From NCBI GenBank assembly GCA_001828445.1, contig MHYJ01000121.1:1-7640 (forward strand): 7,640 nucleotides of DNA. The letters are read 5' to 3'. Source of the DNA: Planctomycetes bacterium RBG_16_43_13. Its GTDB lineage: Bacteria; Planctomycetota; MHYJ01. The translations under genes and the position numbers were made by a program. Shown piece after piece: positions 1 to 5,965 of this stretch. Under the pieces are notes generated by a model that was given only the letters and a program-made list of their open reading frames with translations, ran no database searches and was not told the DNA's origin. Each line of letters opens with the position of its first letter. Positions within the stretch are counted from its first letter, which is position 1.

Positions 1-556
1 TATAGGGAACCCAGCCCAAATCAACTAACCCGAACTTTATCTCGGATGTTGGGTATAATCCCTTATAACTAAGCCATGCGTGTTTGACAAAAACCTCCAA
101 CTCTTTATCGCCTGATGTATCATCTCTTTTAGAGTCGATTGTTATACGCATCTGTGTATTATCATCCAATGTGGCTAATCCCCATAGGTATGTTCTGGTA
201 ACATCAAACTCGTTCTTATCTCTATTTTCACCTGCCATCTCGTAGCCGTATTGTGCGAATGTCAAGCCGTGGAATTCTACCCTTGGGATTTTGGTCTTTT
301 CATAGTCAGCAAGCGCCTTTTGTATATCCTCTTTCTTTACCTCTACGGATGGTGTTTTCTTTTGCTCATCCATTTCTTTCCGCATTTGGTCGAGCTGTCT
401 CTGTGTCTCTGCCATCTGTTTTTGCATCTGTTCAAGCTGTTTCTGCAGTTCCTCTATTTTCTTCTCTTGACTACTTCTTCCTGCCTCTCCATCCTGGGCA
501 GATAACACGCAAGGTGTAAATACTACTACAACTGCCACTATAAGTAGTTTACTCAT
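1..556 (-). CDS. Outer-membrane porin-like beta-barrel protein with N-terminal coiled coil, 3' end beyond the window
   Basis: The frame is open for 185 codons from the ATG at 556 to the window edge with no stop, so the gene is cut off at its 3' end. Residues 1-20 form a signal peptide: a Lys near the N-terminus, a hydrophobic run rich in Val (about 4-19), and a likely signal peptidase I cut after Ala20. Residues 31-67 are rich in Glu, Gln, Lys and regularly spaced Leu/Met, which reads as a coiled coil. From about residue 92 the sequence alternates polar and hydrophobic residues with aromatics (VEFHGLTFAQYGYE, FDVTRTYLWGLA, FVKHAWLSYKG, IKFGLVDLGWVPY), as expected for the first strands of an outer-membrane barrel. 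This is the layout of coiled-coil-plus-porin proteins, whose coiled coil is thought to lie in the periplasm. AAAGGG six nt before the ATG is a fair ribosome site. It starts 31 nt after mobA, so co-transcription is likely. The porin call rests on strand pattern, and substrate is unknown. Confidence 0.72.
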   Translation of the reverse strand, partial: MSKLLIVAVVVVFTPCVLSAQDGEAGRSSQEKKIEELQKQLEQMQKQMAETQRQLDQMRKEMDEQKKTPSVEVKKEDIQKALADYEKTKIPRVEFHGLTFAQYGYEMAGENRDKNEFDVTRTYLWGLATLDDNTQMRITIDSKRDDTSGDKELEVFVKHAWLSYKGLYPTSEIKFGLVDLGWVPY

Positions 557-587
557 ATCCTTCCCTTTCACAAAAAAATATGTATTA

Positions 588-1202
588 TTAACAAACCGCA
601 TCCTCTAAATTTTTCAACTGACGAGGTGTATTTACATTTTCAAAAGATAAACCGTTCGGGGCAACCTTGCTCCATTGTACTCTGGATACAATCTTTGTCC
701 TCAACTTTCTTACTAATCCACAAGCGGAGCGTCGCCCTATCTCAAATTCTCTCACTAAAGTTGGTAGAATTCCCCTTCTATACACTGCACAAAGGGGATT
801 TAGATAACCATCTACCTCTGGGACAACACAATCGAACCTCTTCGTTAGAAGGGTTTGGAGAAAAGATACCATATTTGGCTGGAGTAATGGCATATCACAA
901 GATATTATAAAACAGATGTCGTTTTTCGCTTTATCTAATCCGACAAGCATCCCTCCAAGCGGACCTTGATGAGGAATCTTATCACGGTAAACCGTCACAT
1001 CAATTTTTGGCAGCCGTTGTCCTTGTGAGGCAATAACTATAGCATCATCACAGACCGTTGCCACTATCTGTATCATCCGCTCGAGCATAGAAACACCGTG
1101 AAATTTCACAAATGCCTTTGATGTTCCCATCCTTGAACTCCTACCGCCAGCCAAAATTATGCCTGTTATGCCGATGTGTTTAACATCCTGTTTAATCGGC
1201 AT
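588..1202 (-). CDS. mobA: Molybdenum cofactor guanylyltransferase MobA
   Basis: MobA transfers GMP from GTP to molybdopterin to build the guanine dinucleotide form of the molybdenum cofactor, in the cytoplasm. Numbering from the ATG at 1202, the product has 204 residues, close to the roughly 190-200 usual for the family. The nucleotidyltransferase fold shows its signature: LAGG-RSSRMG-x-x-K (residues 17-29), then DKIPHQGPLGG (74-84), the metal-binding SCDMP with Asp103 (101-105), NPLCAVY (135-141) and the C-terminal FENVNTPRQL (187-196). The frame can be extended to an ATG at 1295, but the added 31 residues look unlike MobA. The ATG at 1202 has a perfect AGGAGG six nt upstream, so I choose it. 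No other cofactor gene or molybdoenzyme is visible here. The downstream neighbour is the porin-like gene. Function is confident; the start is well supported. Confidence 0.93.
   Translation of the reverse strand: MPIKQDVKHIGITGIILAGGRSSRMGTSKAFVKFHGVSMLERMIQIVATVCDDAIVIASQGQRLPKIDVTVYRDKIPHQGPLGGMLVGLDKAKNDICFIISCDMPLLQPNMVSFLQTLLTKRFDCVVPEVDGYLNPLCAVYRRGILPTLVREFEIGRRSACGLVRKLRTKIVSRVQWSKVAPNGLSFENVNTPRQLKNLEDAVC
1168..1202 (-). repeat. Inverted repeat at the 5' end of mobA
   Basis: ATGCCGAT (1202-1195) and ATCGGCAT (1175-1168) are perfect 8-bp complements separated by 19 nt. The spacer holds a further AACA-GGA-TGTT mini-stem and a direct repeat TAAACA. The start codon itself forms the first three bases of the arm, directly abutting the hairpin that carries the ribosome site. 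The two stems share only base 1202 and could stack on each other. It lies within codons 1-12, before the conserved LAGG motif. Confidence 0.5.
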
Positions 1203-1222
1203 CCCGAACCTCCTGTTCGGGA
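1202..1222 (-). promoter_or_regulatory. Hairpin presenting the mobA Shine-Dalgarno sequence in its loop
   Basis: Read on the minus strand, TCCCGAAC (1222-1215), the loop AGGAG (1214-1210) and GTTCGGGA (1209-1202) form a perfect 8-bp stem with a 5-nt loop. AGGAGG (1214-1209) is a full Shine-Dalgarno match, six nt from the ATG at 1202. Five of its six bases are in the loop, and the A of the start codon is the last base of the stem. The fold could modulate mobA translation, or it could be a copy of a dispersed repeat that happens to supply a ribosome site. The sequence shows the symmetry directly; a regulatory role is inference. Confidence 0.6.
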
Positions 1223-1233
1223 CACGAGCTCGC

Positions 1234-1329
1234 CCATTACACGCATTTTTAATATCCTCTATTGTTGACCTTCTTCGGGGAATGTTTTTGGTCATACCTT
1301 ACCATCCAAACGCCGTTACACGCATTTCT
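1234..1329. repeat. 17-nt near-identical direct repeat upstream of mobA
   Basis: On the plus strand CC[A/G]TTACACGCATTT[T/C]T occurs at 1234-1250 and again at 1313-1329, with 15 of 17 bases identical and a 79-nt offset. On the minus strand each copy contains ATGCGTGTAA. The copies lie in the 173-nt stretch between the cysteine-rich gene and mobA (1203-1375), where I see no convincing promoter or terminator. The upstream copy could encode an 8-codon peptide, MRVTAFGW (1325-1299), ending 3 nt before the alternative mobA ATG at 1295; I do not call it a gene. The repeat could be binding sites for a regulator or part of a small non-autonomous repeat. Confidence 0.55.
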
Positions 1330-1375
1330 ACCGCTATTCCGTCGATTTTAGAAGTTGTTTAGACCAATATAATTA

Positions 1376-1951
1376 CTATTTCTTCTCATTAGCCCGATTT
1401 GATGGCTTATATATCCATGGGTCATATTCTTTAGCACCCCTTTGACAAAGGTCTGTCAACCCACAGGATGTAGAACTATATAGACACCTACCAAGAACCC
1501 TTTCTATCGCCTCTCTGACTTCTCCCGCAAGCCCATGCCACTTTTTATGTTCGACGGTTTTACAAACAGCGTTTACTATAGCCGCCTCGAGACGATTTAC
1601 AAATTTTTCAAGCGGTATATCCATTCCAATTATAGCGTATCGCTTTATCTTATCTGATGTGGTTGGTATAACATCTTTCTGCCTCGCCTCCGGGTGCTTC
1701 TTCATCATATATGTTGGAGAAATGCCTTCATCACAGAGGGTCTGAGTACCACAAACATCAAATGCCTTGACATATTTTTTCAGGGAATTTGTGCAGGCAT
1801 TAAATACATTCTGATACAGCACAAGGTTTGTTTTTCCTTCACCTGCTATTTTATCGACTATCTTGAAACATTCCCCTGTGAGTTGTTTCAGTATGCCACA
1901 GAGGTCATTGTCAACCACCTTTATTTGATACCTTGCCTCTTCTGTCTTCAT
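1376..1951 (-). CDS. Cysteine-rich protein of unknown function (191 residues), last gene of the sigma-54 operon
   Basis: I do not recognise a family. The product has 191 residues with no signal peptide or membrane segment, so it is probably cytoplasmic. It has nine cysteines, at 18, 28, 53, 67, 73, 130, 156, 163 and 169. Two clusters stand out: C67-x5-C73 and C156-x6-C163-x5-C169. There is no CxxCH haem motif or ferredoxin-type CxxCxxC pattern. Long amphipathic stretches (about 10-65 and 112-155) suggest a mostly helical fold, and the last 20 residues are charged and polar. The ATG at 1951 lies 22 nt after the sigma-54 activator's stop codon; the ribosome site is weak (a purine run GAGAAAAAG). 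Its place behind a kinase and activator suggests an effector or accessory factor of that circuit. Metal or redox binding is possible but is inference. As an uninterrupted 191-codon frame inside a tight operon it is very likely a real gene. Confidence 0.8.
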   Translation of the reverse strand: MKTEEARYQIKVVDNDLCGILKQLTGECFKIVDKIAGEGKTNLVLYQNVFNACTNSLKKYVKAFDVCGTQTLCDEGISPTYMMKKHPEARQKDVIPTTSDKIKRYAIIGMDIPLEKFVNRLEAAIVNAVCKTVEHKKWHGLAGEVREAIERVLGRCLYSSTSCGLTDLCQRGAKEYDPWIYKPSNRANEKK

Positions 1952-1973
1952 AAAATTCTTTTTCTCAAGATGT

Positions 1974-3374
1974 TTATTTTACCGGTGTTTCATTCTCCTG
2001 ATGCGTCAATAAACCGAATTTCTCCATTCTATACCGTAACTTATCGCGAGTTATGCCGAGCAGTTTAGCCGCCCTTGTTTGATTATAGCCGCTTCGCTCA
2101 AGTGCCTGAACTACTAAGTCCTTTTCCACCTCATCTATTACTGTCCCTTCTTGTGGAAGTTTGAATATATGTTTGCCCTTTTCCGTATCCGATTTACGGA
2201 TGTCTGTCCCCAACACTAAATCATCCGCACTTATGATTTCACCTGTACCGAGCAACATAGCCCGCTCTATCGCATTGCGTAACTCCCTTATATTACCGGG
2301 CCAGACATAGTTCTTTAATTTCTCCATAGCCACATCAGACACTCCCTTAACGGACTTTCTGAACTCCCTGTTGTAGTAGCCGATGAAGTGGTCTATCAAG
2401 AGCGGGATATCTTTTCTACGTTCGCGAAGAGGCGGTATATACATTGGCACTACATTTAGCCGGTAATAGAGGTCGTCTCTAAACTTCTTTTCTTCTACCG
2501 CCTTCTCGAGGTCTCTATTAGTGGCGGCTATTATGCGGACATCTATCTTTATGTCCACTGTGCCACCAATTCTTTTAAATGCCTTTTCTTCGAGGACTCG
2601 CAGAACCTTTGCCTGTAGAGGTGGGGACATATCCCCTATCTCATCCATAAAGATTGTGCCACCGCTTGCGAGTTCGAATAACCCTTTTTTCTGAATCTTT
2701 GCATCTGTAAAAGAGCCCTTCTCATGTCCGAATAACTCGCTCTCAAGCAACGTATCCTGAAGGGCTGTGCAGGTTATTGTCATAAACGGTTTGTCTGAAC
2801 GGGCGCTCTCATAGTGTATTGCTCTGGCTATCAGGTCTTTGCCTGTGCCGCTCTCTCCTCGCAGGAGAACGGTTGTAGCATCGCTTTTCGCTATCTTTTT
2901 TATTAGTTCAAATATGTCGAGCATAGGTTGACTGACACCGACAAGGTTCTGGAGCCCGAATTTGCTCTTCTGCTCTGTTACTATATCGTGCATCTCCCTT
3001 TTTAGCGATGTCGCCTCAAGGGCACGCTTAACGCCTATTATTAACTCCTCCATATTAAACGGCTTGGATATGTAGTCGTAGGCACCAACCTTCATCGCCT
3101 CTACTGCAGTGTCAATAGTAGAGTATGCGGTTATTATGATTGCCGGCACGTTTGTATCCTGAGATTGTATCTTTTTTAGAATAGATATGCCGTCTGTGTC
3201 TGGAAGTTTAAGGTCGAGGAGGACAAGGTCTATATTTGACTTCTCAAACATAGCGAGGGCAGATGCACCATCTTGCGCCTCTTTAGTGAGAAACCCCTCC
3301 TTCTGCAGTCGCTCCGTCAGAGACCATCTTATTAGCTTTTCATCATCTACGATTAGTATAGTGTATTCTACCAT
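1974..3374 (-). CDS. NtrC-type sigma-54-dependent response regulator (receiver, AAA+, Fis-type HTH)
   Basis: A transcription activator that, once phosphorylated, uses ATP to open sigma-54 polymerase complexes. The product has 466 residues, normal for the family. Domains: receiver 3-118 with D10/D11, phospho-acceptor D54, T82 and K104; AAA+ sigma-54 interaction domain about 142-375 with Walker A GESGTGKD (173-180), Walker B FMDE (D244/E245), arginine-finger candidates R299 and R305, and WPGNIREL (358-365); Fis-type helix-turn-helix at about 420-453 (NQTRAAKLLGITRDKLRYRM). The sigma-54 contact loop reads GSFTDA (220-225) instead of the usual GAFTGA. I start at the ATG at 3374: GAGAGG lies 7 nt upstream and the start follows the kinase stop by 4 nt. 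A TTG at 3389 would add five residues and overlap the kinase gene. The cognate kinase is almost certainly the adjacent NtrB-like protein. Its targets are unknown, but its own operon promoter is the first candidate. Confidence 0.95.
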   Translation of the reverse strand: MVEYTILIVDDEKLIRWSLTERLQKEGFLTKEAQDGASALAMFEKSNIDLVLLDLKLPDTDGISILKKIQSQDTNVPAIIITAYSTIDTAVEAMKVGAYDYISKPFNMEELIIGVKRALEATSLKREMHDIVTEQKSKFGLQNLVGVSQPMLDIFELIKKIAKSDATTVLLRGESGTGKDLIARAIHYESARSDKPFMTITCTALQDTLLESELFGHEKGSFTDAKIQKKGLFELASGGTIFMDEIGDMSPPLQAKVLRVLEEKAFKRIGGTVDIKIDVRIIAATNRDLEKAVEEKKFRDDLYYRLNVVPMYIPPLRERRKDIPLLIDHFIGYYNREFRKSVKGVSDVAMEKLKNYVWPGNIRELRNAIERAMLLGTGEIISADDLVLGTDIRKSDTEKGKHIFKLPQEGTVIDEVEKDLVVQALERSGYNQTRAAKLLGITRDKLRYRMEKFGLLTHQENETPVK

Positions 3375-3378
3375 AAAA

Positions 3379-4677
3379 TTACCTCTCAATATTTGTAAAG
3401 TTTAGATATACAATTGTCCCTTTACCGAATTCACTCTCTATATTTATCCTGCCCCCGTGTGCCTCCATTATCTTACGTGATATGGCAAGCCCTAATCCTG
3501 TTCCCCTTACCTTTGTAGAGAAGAAAGGTCTGAAAATTCTCTCCATATTCGCAGGATGTATCCCTGTGCCGGTGTCCCTTATAGAAATTTGTATATTCCC
3601 TATTCGTTCTTCTACTGCGATAGTTATATTACCACCGTGAGGCATAGAATGGGCGGCATTCTGTATTATATTCATCAAGACCTGTTGTAAGAGATGAGGA
3701 TCGGCAGATATAGTAATCGGGCTATGTGGCTCTATCTTAAACTTTATATCCTTCATAATCGTCTCTGTCTTTAGGAACTGATAGACCTTCTCTATTAACT
3801 CTACAAGGTCCACCCGCCCTCTCTCTATTTTCTGAGGTCTTGCAAATATCAGCAGGTCTCGCACTGTGTCGTCTAAACGTTTTACTTGTGATAAAATCTC
3901 TGCTACTATCTCTTTTTGTGGGTCATCGTTCTTTATATTATTCCCAATAACCTGTATTGCCCCGCTTATACCTGCTAATGGGTTTTTTATCTCGTGGGCA
4001 ATAGTTGCGGCGAGTTCGCCCACAGCCGCCAAGCTCTCACTCTTTACAAGCTCGTCCTGCGCGGCCTTGAGCATATCGTAGGTATATGTAATCTCCTTAT
4101 TCCTACGTTCCAACTCCTCTATCATCCTGCCCTTCTCAAGCGTTATAGCTATATGGCCAGAAATAAGTTTTAGATACAGTTCATGTTCCGTTGTGTAGGT
4201 ATCTGTCTCTCTGCTTGAGAAAAATATCACCCCCGTTGGCTTGCCTTCTATGAGGAGTGGGAGGGTAAGATTCGAAGCCATCCCCTCTTTAATCACAAGC
4301 CGCGTGGCATCGGAGGTGGGCTTCTTATCCAAATATTCCTTCAAGTCGTTTATTATCCGTGTCTCGCCATACTTTATCAATCGCTCCAAACTTGAACCCT
4401 TTATCCTGCCAGAGTATCCCGGTTTGAGATGCATCTCGCCATCCGACCGCGCAACCATAAGAGTAACCTTATCCGCCTCCTCATCAACAAGTGCCACACC
4501 TATTCTGTTATATGGAACTATTTCAGAGAGCTTTTCGTAGATAATATCGAAGACATCATCAAACGTTTTACCCCTGTTTATCTTCTCAGTAATATCGCTG
4601 AGAAGAATAAGTTTTTTTATCTCTGCCTCTTTCGCCATCTTTGGCATCTTTAGTTTTGTATAAGTAGAGTATGTCAT
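3379..4677 (-). CDS. Soluble GAF-domain sensor histidine kinase, NtrB-like
   Basis: An ATP-dependent histidine autokinase that should phosphorylate the adjacent activator. Numbering from the ATG at 4677 (432 residues): a GAF sensor domain at about 25-182, a coiled linker (183-215), a HisKA dimerisation domain with AHEIKNPL and phospho-acceptor His228, and a HATPase_c domain with N-box (N336, N340), G1 box DTGTG (368-372), F box FRPFF (382-386) and G2 box GTGLG (392-396). There is no membrane segment or signal peptide, so it senses a cytoplasmic cue, perhaps a small molecule or redox state bound by the GAF domain; no ligand residues can be read with confidence. The frame extends to a TTG at 4713, but that codon overlaps the sigma-54 promoter and lies upstream of the predicted transcript start. 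ATGs at 4647 and 4638 are alternatives, and none has a strong ribosome site. The stop codon lies 4 nt before the activator gene. Confidence 0.93.
   Translation of the reverse strand: MTYSTYTKLKMPKMAKEAEIKKLILLSDITEKINRGKTFDDVFDIIYEKLSEIVPYNRIGVALVDEEADKVTLMVARSDGEMHLKPGYSGRIKGSSLERLIKYGETRIINDLKEYLDKKPTSDATRLVIKEGMASNLTLPLLIEGKPTGVIFFSSRETDTYTTEHELYLKLISGHIAITLEKGRMIEELERRNKEITYTYDMLKAAQDELVKSESLAAVGELAATIAHEIKNPLAGISGAIQVIGNNIKNDDPQKEIVAEILSQVKRLDDTVRDLLIFARPQKIERGRVDLVELIEKVYQFLKTETIMKDIKFKIEPHSPITISADPHLLQQVLMNIIQNAAHSMPHGGNITIAVEERIGNIQISIRDTGTGIHPANMERIFRPFFSTKVRGTGLGLAISRKIMEAHGGRINIESEFGKGTIVYLNFTNIER
3382..3387 (-). promoter_or_regulatory. Ribosome binding site that fixes the activator start
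   Basis: GAGAGG lies 7 nt before the ATG at 3374 and is formed by the last two sense codons (GAG AGG) of the kinase gene, whose TAA follows immediately. Ribosomes finishing the kinase stop right next to this site, so the two genes are probably translationally coupled. The TTG at 3389 lies just upstream of this motif and has no comparable site of its own. Confidence 0.75.
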
Positions 4678-4701
4678 AATTAGAATGGAAATCCAACACT
4701 T

Positions 4702-4729
4702 ATTATAGAGCAAGAGGTATGCCAGCCAA
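4702..4729 (-). promoter_or_regulatory. Possible overlapping sigma-70 promoter
   Basis: A perfect TATAAT (4707-4702) follows TTGGCT (4729-4724, 4 of 6 matches to TTGACA) with a 16-nt spacer. It overlaps the sigma-54 site and would start transcripts near 4695. It could supply basal expression of the kinase and activator before sigma-54 autoactivation. In AT-rich DNA a TATAAT can arise by chance, so this is a weaker call than the sigma-54 site. Confidence 0.4.
4709..4725 (-). promoter_or_regulatory. Sigma-54 (RpoN) promoter of the kinase-activator operon
   Basis: The minus strand reads CTGGCATACCTCTTGCT. Against the sigma-54 consensus YTGGCACGRNNNTTGCW it matches Y, TGGCA, TTGC and W, with GG (4723-4722) and GC (4711-4710) separated by exactly 10 nt. 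The mismatches are the three less conserved bases CGR. Transcription would start near 4698, giving a leader of about 20 nt before the kinase ATG at 4677. The operon behind it encodes a sigma-54 activator, so the site makes functional sense. Confidence 0.75.
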
Positions 4730-4739
4730 AATATGCGAA

Positions 4740-4767
4740 ATTTAGCTGTTTTAAGAGGTTGCTAAAT
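4740..4767. repeat. 7-bp inverted repeat upstream of the sigma-54 promoter
   Basis: ATTTAGC (4740-4746) and GCTAAAT (4761-4767) are perfect complements with a 14-nt spacer, centred about 55 bp upstream of the predicted start. It could be an activator half-site pair. As RNA it is a weak AT-rich hairpin after the upstream operon, with no clean T tract following it, so a terminator role is less likely. Confidence 0.35.
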
Positions 4768-4775
4768 AGAATACC

Positions 4776-4811
4776 TGCGTAGAATTACACAAAATAGCGG
4801 GAAAATACGCA
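4776..4811. promoter_or_regulatory. Candidate upstream activator site (dyad TGCGTA-N24-TACGCA)
   Basis: TGCGTA (4776-4781) and TACGCA (4806-4811) form a perfect 6-bp dyad, with half-sites 30 bp apart centre to centre (about three helical turns). The centre is about 95 bp upstream of the predicted sigma-54 start, in the range where NtrC-type activators bind. The symmetry is visible; its use by the operon's own activator is inference. Confidence 0.35.
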
Positions 4812-4819
4812 ACTGATAG

Positions 4820-5944
4820 CTATTTCTTTAGAGGTAATTCTACGGTAAAAGTGCTCCCTTTCCCGACTTCGCTATTTACATAGATTTTCCCACCGTGGAG
4901 TTCTGCCGCCATACGACAGAAAACCAAGCCCAATCCCGTATCATAGACGCGCCCCATCTTCGTCTTTATCTCAGCATGTCCATACTTTTCAAAAATCGTA
5001 TTATGATACTCTGGTGGAATTCCTTCACCTGTATCCTTTACCCAAAGTAGAATAATTTTTTTATCAGTAGGCACCTCAAGTCCAACCGTAATATCTCCCC
5101 CACTGGGTGTATGCTTAACTGCATTAGAGATAAGATTCTCCAACATCCGCTCAATAAGAAGTGAATCTATGTCCAGCTCCACCGCTTGGGATGGCATCTC
5201 TGCCTTAATCTTTATACCATTTGCCTGTGCAGTTCCCGTATATTGTTCTACCTTTATCCTGATTATAGGCACTAAATCCCTTTTCATAAGTTTTATTGGC
5301 ATCCTTTCGTCTTCCATACGAACTATATCAACTATCTGATTAATCATCTCTAAGAGCCGAAGGCAGGAGTTGTTTGCATTCTGTATATATTCCTTCATCT
5401 TGTCATCTAACTTTGCATTTTGCATCTCCATAATCTGTATATATCCCATTACTGCTGAAAGGGGATTGCGTAGGTCGTGAACTATCATCCCTGCCAAGAC
5501 ATCCCTTACTTTCCCAAGCTCATAAAGAGTTTGAATCTGTGCCTCTGCCTTCTCCTTCTCACGTTCTGCCTCTATCTTCTTGAGGGCATTAGTGATAGCA
5601 GTAGGGAGTCGTTTCAAGCTCTGCTTTAATAGATAATCATCAGCACCCTCTTTTATACATTCGGCGGCGACCTCCTCCGATTGAGACCCTGTAACAAGGA
5701 TAAACGGAATGTCTGCTTTAAGTCCCTGTAACAGCTTAAGGGCATCAAGTGCATTGAATTGCGGCAAATTAAAATCTGCGAGAATTATGTTTGGCGTGAA
5801 GGCATCTATTTCCTTTAAGAATGCTTCCTTTGTCCACACGCGTTTCGACGTAAAAGGTATCTTCCCTCGCCGAAGCTCGCGTTCAACAAGCTCTGCATCC
5901 GTCTCGACGTCCTCGAGTATCAGGATACGAAGTTCTTTATCCAT
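4820..5944 (-). CDS. Receiver-HisKA-HATPase protein (hybrid kinase with N-terminal receiver)
   Basis: The product has 374 residues, soluble, with an N-terminal receiver and a complete kinase core. Receiver about 5-122: acidic E11/D12, phospho-acceptor D57 (ILADFNLP), T85 and K107. The usual Lys-Pro is Lys-Gln here (LLKQSLKRLP), as in a known subgroup of receivers fused ahead of kinases. A coiled linker (about 122-145) leads to HisKA with HDLRNPL and His156, then HATPase_c with N-box N270/N274, G1 box DTGEG (304-308), F-box-like FEKYG (318-322) and G2 box TGLGL (336-340). All catalytic residues appear present. The receiver probably tunes the attached kinase. GGGGAGGA about five nt before the ATG is a strong ribosome site. 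It follows the Rcp1-like gene by 21 nt, so it is the third gene of the right-hand operon. Its output partner is not obvious; the downstream sigma-54 activator is one possibility. Confidence 0.93.
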   Translation of the reverse strand: MDKELRILILEDVETDAELVERELRRGKIPFTSKRVWTKEAFLKEIDAFTPNIILADFNLPQFNALDALKLLQGLKADIPFILVTGSQSEEVAAECIKEGADDYLLKQSLKRLPTAITNALKKIEAEREKEKAEAQIQTLYELGKVRDVLAGMIVHDLRNPLSAVMGYIQIMEMQNAKLDDKMKEYIQNANNSCLRLLEMINQIVDIVRMEDERMPIKLMKRDLVPIIRIKVEQYTGTAQANGIKIKAEMPSQAVELDIDSLLIERMLENLISNAVKHTPSGGDITVGLEVPTDKKIILLWVKDTGEGIPPEYHNTIFEKYGHAEIKTKMGRVYDTGLGLVFCRMAAELHGGKIYVNSEVGKGSTFTVELPLKK

Positions 5945-5965
5945 AAAATCCTCCCCTTATTTTAG

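Noticed and set aside
251..519. Plus-strand open frames of 84 and 88 codons
   Set aside because: They lie opposite the signal peptide and coiled-coil part of the porin-like gene; their Leu/Phe-rich or Ser-rich composition mirrors its Lys/Glu/Gln codons.
1146..1162. GCCAGCCAAAAT shared with 4721-4732
   Set aside because: In mobA it is simply the codons of the conserved LAGG motif; the intergenic match is short and includes the sigma-54 -24 box, so chance is the best explanation.
1531..1547. TGGCAT...TTGC on the minus strand, resembling a second sigma-54 promoter
   Set aside because: GG and GC are only 9 nt apart instead of 10, and the site is inside the coding region of the cysteine-rich protein.
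1694..2068. Plus-strand open frame of 124 codons across the activator and cysteine-rich genes
   Set aside because: It overlaps two well supported minus-strand genes, has no recognisable domain and has an odd composition rich in Ile, Phe and Cys.
2655..2675. TGGCAC on the minus strand inside the activator gene
   Set aside because: The -12 half is TTAT instead of TTGC, so the GC element is missing.
4241..4653. Plus-strand open frames inside the GAF kinase gene
   Set aside because: Antisense shadows of a strongly supported kinase, Ser/Arg-rich, with no family features.
4740..4767. Rho-independent terminator for the right-hand operon
   Set aside because: The stem is only 7 AT-rich pairs with a 14-nt loop, and the following bases (TTCGCATATTTT) are not a clean T tract.
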